Of a DNA stretch of 30,394 nt, positions 22,617 through 30,394 are shown piece by piece. This DNA is from an uncultured Gammaproteobacteria bacterium (lineage in GTDB: Bacteria; Pseudomonadota; Gammaproteobacteria; UBA9214): the NCBI GenBank assembly GCA_905480065.1, contig CAJQOV010000007.1, positions 1 through 30,394 of the forward strand. Reading direction: 5' to 3'. The notes under the pieces were generated by a model. It had not been told where the DNA came from. It saw nothing but the letters and a program-made list of their open reading frames with translations, and did not search any database. The translations under genes were made by a program, and so were the position numbers. Position 1 is the stretch's first letter, and the number at the start of each line of letters is the position of its first letter.

Positions 22617-25600
22617 ATGCTGCATCTGCGCGGTAGTACCGCCCATTCCGAATTTCGTTTGCGCAAGTTGCTGGAATGCTGTCGTGACCCGTTGCCGGAG
22701 CTGGCCGCGCTGCACGCCGAATACCTGCATATTGTCGAGCATGACACCGCGCTGACCGCTGGCGAGCAGGCCGTGCTGGAACGCCTGCTCAGTTACGGTG
22801 CGTCAGCGGCCGCCGCGCACCGCCAGGGTATCGAACTGGTCGTGGTGCCACGACCGGGCACCATCTCGCCCTGGTCGAGCAAGGCAACCGATATCGTGCA
22901 TAACTGCGGACTGGACAAGGTGCGGCGCGTCGAGCGTGGCATCGTCTATACCCTGGAGTTGCCGGGCAGCACAAAACTGGACATGCGCCAGCGCGATGCC
23001 GTGCTGCCGTTGCTGCACGACCGCATGATCGAGACCGTGCTGTTCGATATCGAGGCCACCGACGTGCTGTTCCGGCACGCGGTGCCGGCACCATTCGAGC
23101 GGGTCGATGTACTTGGCGGCGGACGTGCAGCACTGGAGACCGCCAATCGTGAACTCGGTCTGGCGCTGTCGGCAGACGAGATCGATTATCTGGCAGACAG
23201 TTTCACCGCACTGCAACGCAACCCGGTGGACATCGAGCTGATGATGTTTGCGCAAGCGAACTCGGAACATTGCCGGCACAAGATTTTCAATGCCGACTGG
23301 GTGATTGACGGCAAGCCGCAACAACACAGCCTGTTCGGGATGATCCGCGAGTCCTACCGTGCCAGTCCGCACGGGATTCTTTCCGCGTACAGTGATAATG
23401 CGGCCGTGGTGCAGGGATTTCCCGTGCAGCGTTTTTTTGCCGACCCGGGGACGCGCCGGTATCAATCGCACGCAGAACCCGCCCACCTGGTAATCAAGGT
23501 GGAAACCCATAACCATCCGACCGCGATCTCGCCGTTCCCCGGTGCCGCAACCGGTTCCGGTGGCGAGATCCGTGACGAAGGCGCGACCGGCCGCGGGGCC
23601 AAGCCCAAGGCCGGGCTGTGCGGGTTTTCGGTATCCAACCTGCGTATCCCCGGCTTTGAGCAGCCCTGGGAAACCGATCATGGCAAACCGGCACGCATTG
23701 TCTCTGCGCTGGAGATCATGATCGACGGGCCACTCGGTGCGGCAGCATTCAACAACGAGTTCGGTCGTCCCAACCTGTGCGGTTATTTTCGTACCTTTGA
23801 GGAACAGGTGCCGGGTCCGGATGGTCCGGAGCTGCGGGGCTATCACAAGCCAATCATGCTGGCCGGTGGCAGTGGCATGATCCGTGAGTCACATGTCGAG
23901 AAAGGCATCATTCCGGCGCATACGCCGATCGTCGTGCTGGGCGGACCGGCCATGCTGATTGGACTCGGGGGTGGCGCGGCCTCCTCGATGTCGAGCGGGG
24001 CCAGTGCGGAGGATCTCGATTTTGCCTCGGTGCAACGCGGTAACCCGGAAATGGAACGGCGTGCCCAGGAAGTCATCGATGCCTGCTGGGCGCTGGGCGC
24101 TGACAACCCGATCATCTCGATCCACGATGTGGGCGCCGGTGGCTTGTCCAATGCGTTGCCGGAACTGGTTAACGACAGCGGTCGTGGCGGCAGTTTTGAA
24201 TTGCGTGCGGTGCCCAATGACGATCCCGGCATGTCGCCGCTGCAGGTGTGGTGTAACGAGTCACAGGAACGCTACGTGCTGGCGATCGAGCAGGCACGTC
24301 TCGATGTATTCGAGGCGCTGTGCAGGCGTGAACGCTGCCCGTATGCCGTGCTGGGCAAGTCAACCGAGCGCCAGCAGCTGGTGCTGAGCGACAGTCACTT
24401 CGATAACTCGCCCATCGACCTGCCCATGAGCCTGTTGCTGGGCAAGCCGCCGAGGATGGTGCGCGATGTGCAACATAAAACGGTCACGCACAGCGCCTTT
24501 GATACCGCGCAGCTCGATCTGCGCGATGCACTGTACCGGGTGCTGCGGTTGCCGTCGGTAGCCAGCAAGGCGTTCCTGATCACCATCGGCGACCGCTCGG
24601 TGACCGGTATGGTCGTGCGTGACCAGATGGTGGGCCCATGGCAGGTGCCGGTGGCCGACGTGGCCGTGACGGCGTCCGATTACCATGCCAGTACCGGTGA
24701 GGCCATGGCGATGGGGGAGCGTACCCCGCTGGCCTTGCTCGATGGGCCCGCCTCCGGGCGCATGGCCGTGGCCGAGGCGATTACCAATATCGCGGCCGCT
24801 GCCATCGAACAGATCGGTGACATCGTGTTGTCGGCGAACTGGATGGCGCCGGCCGGGCACCCCGGTGAAGACGCGATCCTGTACGACACCGTGCATGCCG
24901 TCGGTGCCGGGCTGTGTCCTGCGCTGGGGATTGCCATCCCGGTGGGCAAGGATTCCATGTCCATGAAATCGGTGTGGCAGGAGCAGGGCAGGGACCACTC
25001 GGTAACGGCGCCGCTGTCGCTGATCATCTCCGCGTTTGCGCGCGTGACTGAGGTACGCAAGACGCTGACACCGCAACTGCGTAGCGACTGCGGTGCCAGC
25101 CAGTTGCTGTTGATCGACCTGGGACGGCAGCGTAACCGCCTCGGCGGGTCGGCGCTCGCACAGGTGTACAAGCAGGTGGGTGATACACCGCCGGACGTGG
25201 ATGATCCAGCCTTGCTGAAAGAATTCTTTGCTGCCATCCAGACGCTGAACCGCCAGGGTCTGCTGCTGGCCTATCACGACCGGTCGGATGGCGGCTTGTT
25301 TGCCTGTGTATGTGAAATGGCCTTCGCCGGGCACACCGGCGTGAGCATGCATATCGACGGTCTCGGCGAGGACCCGGTTGCGGCATTGTTCGCGGAAGAA
25401 CTTGGTGCCGTGCTGCAGGTTCGCGAGTCCGCCCTGGATGACGTGCTTGCCGTACTGAGCGACGCAGGGCTGGAGGATGATACGCATGCGATTGGCCGCC
25501 TCAATTCCACCGACCGGCTGGAAATCACCCTGAGTGAAAATACCCTGCTGTCGGAAGCACGCGTCGACCTGCAACGCGCCTGGTCCGAAACCACGTACCG

Positions 25601-26513
25601 TATGCAGGCCTTGCGCGACAACCCGGCCTGCGCGCAGCAGGAATTCGACAGCTTGCTGGATGCGGCTGATCCCGGAATTTCACCGCGGCTGTCCTTCGAT
25701 GCAGCGGATGATGTCGCTGCACCCTTCATTGCGAGCGGTGCCCTGCCACGCATGGCGATCCTGCGCGAGCAGGGTGTCAATGGCCAGGTCGAGATGGCCG
25801 CGGCATTTCACCGTGCCGGTTTCGATGTGATCGACGTGCACATGAGTGACCTGCTGTCGGGACAGGTGTCGCTGGATACATTCCGCGGCCTGGTCGCGTG
25901 CGGCGGATTTTCCTATGGTGATGTACTTGGGGCCGGGCAGGGCTGGGCCAAGTCGGTGCTGTTTCATGCGGAATTGCGCGACATGTTCAGCGCCTTTTTT
26001 GCCCGCGCGGACAGCTTTGCGCTGGGGATATGCAACGGCTGCCAGATGTTGTCGACCCTGAAGGAACTGATACCCGGTGCGGGTCACTGGCCACGCTTCG
26101 TGCGTAACGAGTCAGAGCAGTTCGAGGCGCGTTTTGCGCAACTGGAAATTCTTGCCACGCCGTCGATTTTCTTCACCGGCATGGCCGGCTCGGTGTTGCC
26201 GATTGCCGTAGCCCATGGTGAGGGGCGTGCCGAATTTGGCGTGGCCGATCCGGTTCATGCACTGCAGCGCGGCCTGGTCGCCGCCCGTTACGTCGACAGT
26301 TACGGCAAGGCGACGGTTGCCTATCCGGCCAATCCGAACGGTTCTCCGCTGGGTATCACCGCACTGACCACGGAAGACGGTCGTGCCACTATCATGATGC
26401 CGCACCCGGAGCGCGTGTTCCGCACGCCGACCAATTCCTGGCATCCGGACGAGTGGGGCGAGGACGGACCGTGGCTGCGCATGTTCCGCAATGCACGGGT
26501 GTGGGCGGGGTAG
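22617..26513 (+). CDS. purL: Phosphoribosylformylglycinamidine synthase, single-chain type
   Basis: Catalyses the ATP- and glutamine-dependent conversion of FGAR to FGAM in purine synthesis; cytoplasmic. The 1298-residue length matches the large single-chain PurL (E. coli 1295) with all parts fused. These are an N-terminal PurS-like part (about 1-150), the linker and two FGAM-synthase halves (with FAQANSEHCRHKIFNADW, KVETHNHPTAISPFPGAATG and LGGGAASSM), and a C-terminal glutaminase (about 1040-1298). The glutaminase has nucleophile Cys1139 in LGICNGCQ and His1263/Glu1265 in MPHPERVF. The start has CGGAG 5 bases upstream. It lies 95 bases after the MBL gene. In E. coli the gene after bamC is purC, so a purine gene near this locus is familiar but a different one. 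Confidence 0.98.
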   Translation: MLHLRGSTAHSEFRLRKLLECCRDPLPELAALHAEYLHIVEHDTALTAGEQAVLERLLSYGASAAAAHRQGIELVVVPRPGTISPWSSKATDIVHNCGLDKVRRVERGIVYTLELPGSTKLDMRQRDAVLPLLHDRMIETVLFDIEATDVLFRHAVPAPFERVDVLGGGRAALETANRELGLALSADEIDYLADSFTALQRNPVDIELMMFAQANSEHCRHKIFNADWVIDGKPQQHSLFGMIRESYRASPHGILSAYSDNAAVVQGFPVQRFFADPGTRRYQSHAEPAHLVIKVETHNHPTAISPFPGAATGSGGEIRDEGATGRGAKPKAGLCGFSVSNLRIPGFEQPWETDHGKPARIVSALEIMIDGPLGAAAFNNEFGRPNLCGYFRTFEEQVPGPDGPELRGYHKPIMLAGGSGMIRESHVEKGIIPAHTPIVVLGGPAMLIGLGGGAASSMSSGASAEDLDFASVQRGNPEMERRAQEVIDACWALGADNPIISIHDVGAGGLSNALPELVNDSGRGGSFELRAVPNDDPGMSPLQVWCNESQERYVLAIEQARLDVFEALCRRERCPYAVLGKSTERQQLVLSDSHFDNSPIDLPMSLLLGKPPRMVRDVQHKTVTHSAFDTAQLDLRDALYRVLRLPSVASKAFLITIGDRSVTGMVVRDQMVGPWQVPVADVAVTASDYHASTGEAMAMGERTPLALLDGPASGRMAVAEAITNIAAAAIEQIGDIVLSANWMAPAGHPGEDAILYDTVHAVGAGLCPALGIAIPVGKDSMSMKSVWQEQGRDHSVTAPLSLIISAFARVTEVRKTLTPQLRSDCGASQLLLIDLGRQRNRLGGSALAQVYKQVGDTPPDVDDPALLKEFFAAIQTLNRQGLLLAYHDRSDGGLFACVCEMAFAGHTGVSMHIDGLGEDPVAALFAEELGAVLQVRESALDDVLAVLSDAGLEDDTHAIGRLNSTDRLEITLSENTLLSEARVDLQRAWSETTYRMQALRDNPACAQQEFDSLLDAADPGISPRLSFDAADDVAAPFIASGALPRMAILREQGVNGQVEMAAAFHRAGFDVIDVHMSDLLSGQVSLDTFRGLVACGGFSYGDVLGAGQGWAKSVLFHAELRDMFSAFFARADSFALGICNGCQMLSTLKELIPGAGHWPRFVRNESEQFEARFAQLEILATPSIFFTGMAGSVLPIAVAHGEGRAEFGVADPVHALQRGLVAARYVDSYGKATVAYPANPNGSPLGITALTTEDGRATIMMPHPERVFRTPTNSWHPDEWGEDGPWLRMFRNARVWAG

Positions 26514-26546
26514 GGCGGTAGCCCGGGTTGAACGTAACAAGGGGTC

Positions 26547-26641
26547 GGTAACAAAAAGGGGTCGGAGTCCTTTTTCTTCACTGGACAGCATATTGCACAC
26601 TGTCCTTGAGAGAAAAAGGACTCCGACCCCTTTTTGTTACC
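26547..26641. repeat. Large hairpin element in the purL / SPOR convergent gap
   Basis: Two perfectly complementary 31-base arms (26547-26577 and 26611-26641) enclose a short mismatched stretch, a further 6-bp stem (GGACAG / CTGTCC) and an 11-base loop. Each arm is itself quasi-palindromic (AAAAAGG ... CCTTTTT). Partial copies of the arm lie outside it: GTAACAAGGGGTCGG (26534-26548) precedes the left arm and CTTTTTGTTG (26641-26650) follows the right arm. The element fills nearly the whole 137-base gap between the two convergent stop codons. It can act as a terminator for both genes thanks to the T-runs, and it resembles REP/BIME or MITE-type intergenic repeats. Confidence 0.85.
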
Positions 26642-26650
26642 TTTTTGTTG

Positions 26651-27814
26651 TTAGCGCTTCGATATCCAGACGCCGTCCAGGTCGAGGCGTTCCTCCAGCA
26701 GTGCCACCCAGTCCCGTGCCTCGCTGGCGCTGCGGTAACCGGTGGTGCGTATGCGTATCATCGGTTTGTCATTGACCGTAATGCTGATGATTTCCGCTTC
26801 CACACCCTTGTCCCTGAATACCTCCAGCATACGCTGTGCGGTGGATTCGCGGGTATACGAGGCCAGGTTTACCACCCACTGGCCCTCCGGTTTGCTGCGA
26901 CGTGCCGGAGCGGATGCAGCCTCCAGGGCCGGACTGGCCTTAGCTGCGCCAGTAGCTGTTAGCGCAGGACCCTCCAGCTTGGCGGTCTGCAAGGCCGGCA
27001 CGGCTTCCGGGTCATCCGGCACGGGGTCTGCTGCCACCGGAGTGGCCGTTTCCGGCGGCAATTCTTGCTGTGCCGCTATTGGTGCGGATGCCAGCGGTTC
27101 CTGTTCGGGCCAAGACGGCGCAGCCGCCGCCGGGAGCGTGTCGAGGGATTGCGCGGCGGTCGAGTCTGCTGCTGGTGCTGCGACTTCCTGCAATTCCTGC
27201 TCCTGGTCCGATAGCGTGGTGCCGGCAAACGGGTTTTGCGCGGGCCATGACGGCGCAGTTACTGCCGGGGGCGTGGCGAGTGCAGCCGTGGACTCTTCCT
27301 GCCCGGTCGTGGTGGTTGCCTGCCCCGGCAAGCGGGTATCCGGTTCCGCTGCGGGCATTGCAGGCGTGACTGCCGCTGCGATCGCCGGGCGGGGACTGTT
27401 GCCTGCCGCGGGCGCCGGTAACGCCTCCAGCTCACTAACCAGCGTAGCTGCCGGCTGCATGGCGGTTGCGGTGGTTCTTGCTACCACGATCGGTGCCGGA
27501 CGAATTCCACTGACCTGGAGCGGTTCCCGGGTTGCGGTGCTGAGGTAGACCCCGCCAATGCCCACCAGCAGCGTCAGCATCAGCAGTCGCGTCAGCCCAC
27601 CGAGCAGGCGCTGGCCCACGGACCGCCGGTGCGGTTGCCGCACCGGGTGCTGTGGCTGGTCTTCCAGCCGCTGCCAGGTACCCAGTGTGCCGGCATCATC
27701 CCAGCTTTCCCATGGTGATGGTCCGGCGGCAAACGCGGACGTACCCTCGTAATGCATGCGCAGTTCGAATTCGCGCAGTTTTTCGGTATCCAGCACGGAT
27801 TGGTGTTGTGGCAT
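26651..27814 (-). CDS. Membrane-anchored SPOR-domain protein
   Basis: A 387-residue protein with a short cytosolic N-terminus, one membrane helix (about 70-92) and a long Ala/Pro/Thr-rich periplasmic linker (about 100-305). A C-terminal SPOR domain (about 312-387) begins with GQWVVNLASYTRESTAQRM and contains the late IRTTGYRSASEARDW block. SPOR domains bind denuded glycan strands at the division septum, so a role in septal envelope work is likely. The linker contains two related units starting APSWPAQNPFA and APSWPEQEPLA, a sign of internal duplication. The start lies 3 bases after the ettA stop (TGAgcaATG), so it is translated as the second gene of an ettA operon. Confidence 0.88.
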   Translation of the reverse strand: MPQHQSVLDTEKLREFELRMHYEGTSAFAAGPSPWESWDDAGTLGTWQRLEDQPQHPVRQPHRRSVGQRLLGGLTRLLMLTLLVGIGGVYLSTATREPLQVSGIRPAPIVVARTTATAMQPAATLVSELEALPAPAAGNSPRPAIAAAVTPAMPAAEPDTRLPGQATTTTGQEESTAALATPPAVTAPSWPAQNPFAGTTLSDQEQELQEVAAPAADSTAAQSLDTLPAAAAPSWPEQEPLASAPIAAQQELPPETATPVAADPVPDDPEAVPALQTAKLEGPALTATGAAKASPALEAASAPARRSKPEGQWVVNLASYTRESTAQRMLEVFRDKGVEAEIISITVNDKPMIRIRTTGYRSASEARDWVALLEERLDLDGVWISKR

Positions 27815-27817
27815 TGC

Positions 27818-29485
27818 TCAGCTGTCCAGTCGTTTGTACTTGATGCGGTGCGGCTGGTCCGCGTCTGCGCCGAGTCGACGCTTGCGGTCCGCTTCGTAGT
27901 CGGCGTAGTTGCCTTCGAACCATACGGTCTGGCTGTTGCCCTCGAAGGCCAGTATATGGGTCGCGATGCGGTCGAGGAACCAACGATCATGGGAGATCAC
28001 TACAGCACAACCGGGGAAGTCGAGCAAGGCCTCTTCCAGTGCGCGCAGGGTTTCCACGTCGAGGTCATTGGTCGGCTCATCGAGCAGCAATACGTTGCCA
28101 CCACTTTTCAGCAGCTTGGCAAGGTGTACGCGGTTGCGCTCGCCACCGGACAGGGTGCCGACATTTTTCTGCTGGTCGTTGCCGGTGAAATTGAAACGCG
28201 ACACATAGGTGCGCGAGTTCAGCTCGGTCTTGCCAACGGTGATGATGTCCTGACCGTCGGAGATTTCTTGCCACACGGTCTTGCCGGCATCGAGGCTGTC
28301 GCGACTCTGGTCCACGCAGGCGATCTGTACCGTTTCACCAATGCGCAGGGTGCCGGAATCCGGCTGCTCGGTACCGGTCAGCATGCGGAAAAGGGTGGTT
28401 TTGCCGGCGCCATTCGGCCCGATGATACCAACGATACCGCCGCGCGGCAGGTTGAAGGACAGGTTCTCGTACAGCAGGTTGTCGCCGAAGCGTTTGGTCA
28501 GGTTGCTGGCCTCAACCACCAGGTCGCCGAGCCGCGGCCCCGGCGGGATGAATAACTGCTTGGTTTCGTTGCGCTGCTGTGATTCCTGTGAGGCGAGCTC
28601 CTCGAAGCGCGCCAGGCGCGCCTTGCTCTTGGCATGACGGCCCTTGGCGCCGGATCGCACCCACTCCAGTTCGGCATGAATCGCCTTCTGGCGTGCACTG
28701 GCCTGTTTTTCCTCGGTAGCCAGGCGCTGTTCCTTCTGCTCCAGCCAGGAGGAGTAATTGCCCTGCCAGGGAATCCCGTGGCCGCGATCCAGTTCCAGAA
28801 TCCAGCCCGCCACGTTGTCGAGGAAGTAACGGTCGTGGGTGACTGCAACCACGGTGCCCGGAAATTCGGCCAGATAACGTTCCAGCCACGCCACGCTCTC
28901 TGCGTCCAGGTGGTTGGTCGGCTCGTCCAGCAGCAGCATGTCCGGATTCGACAATAACAGCTTGCATAACGCCACACGGCGGCGTTCGCCACCGGAAAGT
29001 GTCGAAACATCCGCATCCCAGGGCGGCAGGCGCAGGGCCTCTGCGGCCACTTCCAGTTTGCGTTCCAGGTTGTGTCCGTCACTGGCCTGCAGGATGTTTT
29101 CCAGGCGCGCCTGTTCAGCCGCCAGCGCGTCGAAGTCGGCGTCCGGTTCGGCGTAGGCGGCATACACGGCCTCGAGCTGTTGCTGGGCCTCGGTAATGGC
29201 CACGAGTGCTTCCTCGAGATTGCCGCGGACGTCCTTGGCAGGGTTCAACGGCGGCTCCTGCTGCAGAAAACCGATCTTGATGCCGGGTTGCGGTCGCGCC
29301 TCGCCCTCGATCTCGGTATCGACGCCGGCCATGATGCGCAGCAGGGTCGATTTGCCGGAACCGTTCAGCCCGAGCACGCCGATTTTTGCGCCGGGAAAGA
29401 ATGACAGGGAAATATTATCCAGTATCTTGCGTTTCGGCGGGACAATCTTGCCGACCTGGTTCATTGTGAAGACGTACTGCGCCAT
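27818..29485 (-). CDS. ettA: Energy-dependent translational throttle protein, ABC-F family
   Basis: Cytosolic ABC-F ATPase that binds the ribosomal E site and gates the first elongation step according to the ATP/ADP level. The 555-residue length equals E. coli EttA. It has two ABC domains with Walker A GLNGSGKST (39-47) and GPNGAGKTT, signatures LSGGERRR and LSGGERNR, and Walker B LLLDEPTNHLD and LLLDEPTNDLD. The inserted arm region after the first Walker A and the linker with RLATEEKQASARQKA are EttA-type. GGAGCAA precedes the start. A strong promoter lies just upstream, and the SPOR gene follows after 3 bases. Confidence 0.96.
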   Translation of the reverse strand: MAQYVFTMNQVGKIVPPKRKILDNISLSFFPGAKIGVLGLNGSGKSTLLRIMAGVDTEIEGEARPQPGIKIGFLQQEPPLNPAKDVRGNLEEALVAITEAQQQLEAVYAAYAEPDADFDALAAEQARLENILQASDGHNLERKLEVAAEALRLPPWDADVSTLSGGERRRVALCKLLLSNPDMLLLDEPTNHLDAESVAWLERYLAEFPGTVVAVTHDRYFLDNVAGWILELDRGHGIPWQGNYSSWLEQKEQRLATEEKQASARQKAIHAELEWVRSGAKGRHAKSKARLARFEELASQESQQRNETKQLFIPPGPRLGDLVVEASNLTKRFGDNLLYENLSFNLPRGGIVGIIGPNGAGKTTLFRMLTGTEQPDSGTLRIGETVQIACVDQSRDSLDAGKTVWQEISDGQDIITVGKTELNSRTYVSRFNFTGNDQQKNVGTLSGGERNRVHLAKLLKSGGNVLLLDEPTNDLDVETLRALEEALLDFPGCAVVISHDRWFLDRIATHILAFEGNSQTVWFEGNYADYEADRKRRLGADADQPHRIKYKRLDS

Positions 29486-29522
29486 CGGGTGATTGCTCCG
29501 GGAAGTTCTTCAGTGGACGCAC

Positions 29523-29550
29523 ATTATAGGCGCCGGGGAGAGGCGGGCAA
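29523..29550 (-). promoter_or_regulatory. Sigma-70 promoter for ettA-SPOR operon
   Basis: On the minus strand TTGCCC (29545-29550) is followed after 16 bases by a perfect TATAAT (29523-29528). Transcription would start near 29516, about 30 bases before the ettA start codon. Confidence 0.6.
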
Positions 29551-29576
29551 GCGCATGTGCTGTAACATTGTTGCTG

Positions 29577-30047
29577 TTACTGGATGAGCGGGTACTGTTT
29601 TTCCTGCCACTCCTCCATGCCATTGCGGAACCAGTACAAATTGCTGTAGCCACACTCCCTGGCAACGACCGCCGCCACGGCGCTGCGCCCGCAGCGAATG
29701 CCATTGCAGTAGAACAGGAGCGGGGTGTCCAGCCGGGGCACCACTTGCGCCAGCGTCGCACAGCTGGTATCGACATCCGGCAGGCTGATCGAGCCTTCGA
29801 TAAAGCCCTCGGCGCGGTCCGCCGGGATGCGTGAATCGATCAGCATCAGTTCCGGCATTTGCATGGCTTTTTCGATCAGGCCGTCGGCGTCGACTTTGAT
29901 GACCCCGTCAATGGATTCCGGACTGACAATATGACCGGCTTCGCCCGCAGCGGTATGATTCGCACTGCTGGCGGGCACACAGTACAGCAGCCCATACAGC
30001 AGGCCGGTCAGCAGGATCGAAATTCGCCGCGATAGCTTGTTGTGCAT
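29577..30047 (-). CDS. Periplasmic rhodanese-like protein with CNGxxC active-site loop
   Basis: A 156-residue protein with a signal peptide (hydrophobic core about 10-24, cleavage after ASSA near residue 29), so it is probably periplasmic. One rhodanese domain follows (about 50-155): LMLIDSRIPADRAEGFIEGSI is the typical strand-helix entry, and FYCNGIRCGRSAVAA is the active-site loop. The loop is two residues longer than the usual CxxGxRS form and has a second Cys five residues after the first, as in periplasmic rhodaneses with CNGxxCxRS loops. It could handle persulfide sulfur or act as a thiol redox protein. The start at 30047 was chosen because it begins the signal peptide; GGGAG lies about 12 bases upstream. 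A small hairpin (29562-29580) overlaps the stop codon. Confidence 0.85.
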   Translation of the reverse strand: MHNKLSRRISILLTGLLYGLLYCVPASSANHTAAGEAGHIVSPESIDGVIKVDADGLIEKAMQMPELMLIDSRIPADRAEGFIEGSISLPDVDTSCATLAQVVPRLDTPLLFYCNGIRCGRSAVAAVVARECGYSNLYWFRNGMEEWQEKQYPLIQ

Positions 30048-30373
30048 GTGCGCATTGCTCCCGGGCCGGTGGCCCTGACCATCCGGTGTTGCACGGCCAG
30101 TCAACGTGACCGGGAGTGCGAACCCGAAACCAGTGTACAGTACGGCGGACACCGAACCAATAATGCTGGTCAGGAAGTTCTGTTAAGTGACTGTAATCCT
30201 GTGCAAGTTGTGGCGCGTAGCGTATTCCGCCAGGCGCCGGCGCCGGCGCTCGGGCCTGCAGGCTAAGCGGATGCCGGGGCGGTATTTGGTTAGCATGGTA
30301 CCGCCAGATCGGCTATCATCTGGTGCTTTCCGGTCTCCGGTTTATTTCACCAACTTCATGAAGTTACACAGAT
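30048..30373. other. Intergenic region upstream of rhodanese-like gene and a possible rightward gene
   Basis: No gene is seen in this stretch. It should hold the promoter of the minus-strand rhodanese-like gene, which I cannot place. The rightward promoter candidate is listed separately. Confidence 0.4.
30290..30319 (+). promoter_or_regulatory. Candidate promoter pointing to the right window edge
   Basis: TTAGCA (30290-30295), an 18-base spacer and TATCAT (30314-30319) form a reasonable sigma-70 promoter. Transcription would start near 30326 and could serve a gene starting at 30374. Confidence 0.4.
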
Positions 30374-30394
30374 ATGTTTGATCAAGACATGCAC
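30374..30394 (+). CDS. Possible start of a gene cut by the window edge
   Basis: An ATG at 30374 opens a frame reading MFDQDMH up to the window end. A candidate promoter lies upstream, but the ribosome site is weak and seven residues are too few to identify anything. Confidence 0.25.

Overview
The window looks like chromosomal DNA of a gammaproteobacterium with moderately high G+C. The best evidence is gene order. bcp and gcvR lie divergent from dapA-bamC, as in E. coli. There is also a single-chain purL of the gammaproteobacterial type, a 555-residue EttA and an outer-membrane FadL barrel. No rRNA, tRNA, CRISPR array or complete insertion sequence is visible, and the genus cannot be named from this sequence.

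Left part (1-11 kb): a minus-strand FadL-type porin, then an accessory block. The block holds a predicted lipoprotein (2069-2998), an intact secreted SpvB/TcdB/Rhs protein of about 2297 residues (3070-9963), and an AT-rich lipoprotein (9963-10484) whose start codon overlaps the Rhs stop codon. The Rhs protein starts with a signal peptide and two dockerin-like repeats. It ends in a roughly 320-residue variable tip with a GHSQG nucleophile-elbow motif. The C-terminal half of the upstream lipoprotein has cohesin-like spacing, so the three genes may form a surface-tethered polymorphic toxin with its immunity protein. Directly after them lies a 284-bp MITE-like element with perfect 15-bp terminal inverted repeats and perfect 9-bp target duplications.

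Middle part (11-19 kb): a stand-alone Sfp-type phosphopantetheinyl transferase, a LuxR-type regulator whose receiver domain has lost its phosphorylation residues, a minus-strand pair (LolA-like periplasmic protein and predicted outer-membrane barrel), a LysR regulator, a small unknown protein coupled to an AI-2E/PerM permease, and the bcp-gcvR pair.

Right part (19-30 kb): a housekeeping run on the plus strand (dapA, bamC, an MBL-fold hydrolase, purL) covering lysine/peptidoglycan precursor synthesis, outer-membrane assembly and purine synthesis. It ends at a large hairpin element (26547-26641) in the convergent gap with a minus-strand ettA-SPOR operon. A periplasmic rhodanese-like gene follows, and at the right edge there may be a promoter and the first codons of a further gene.
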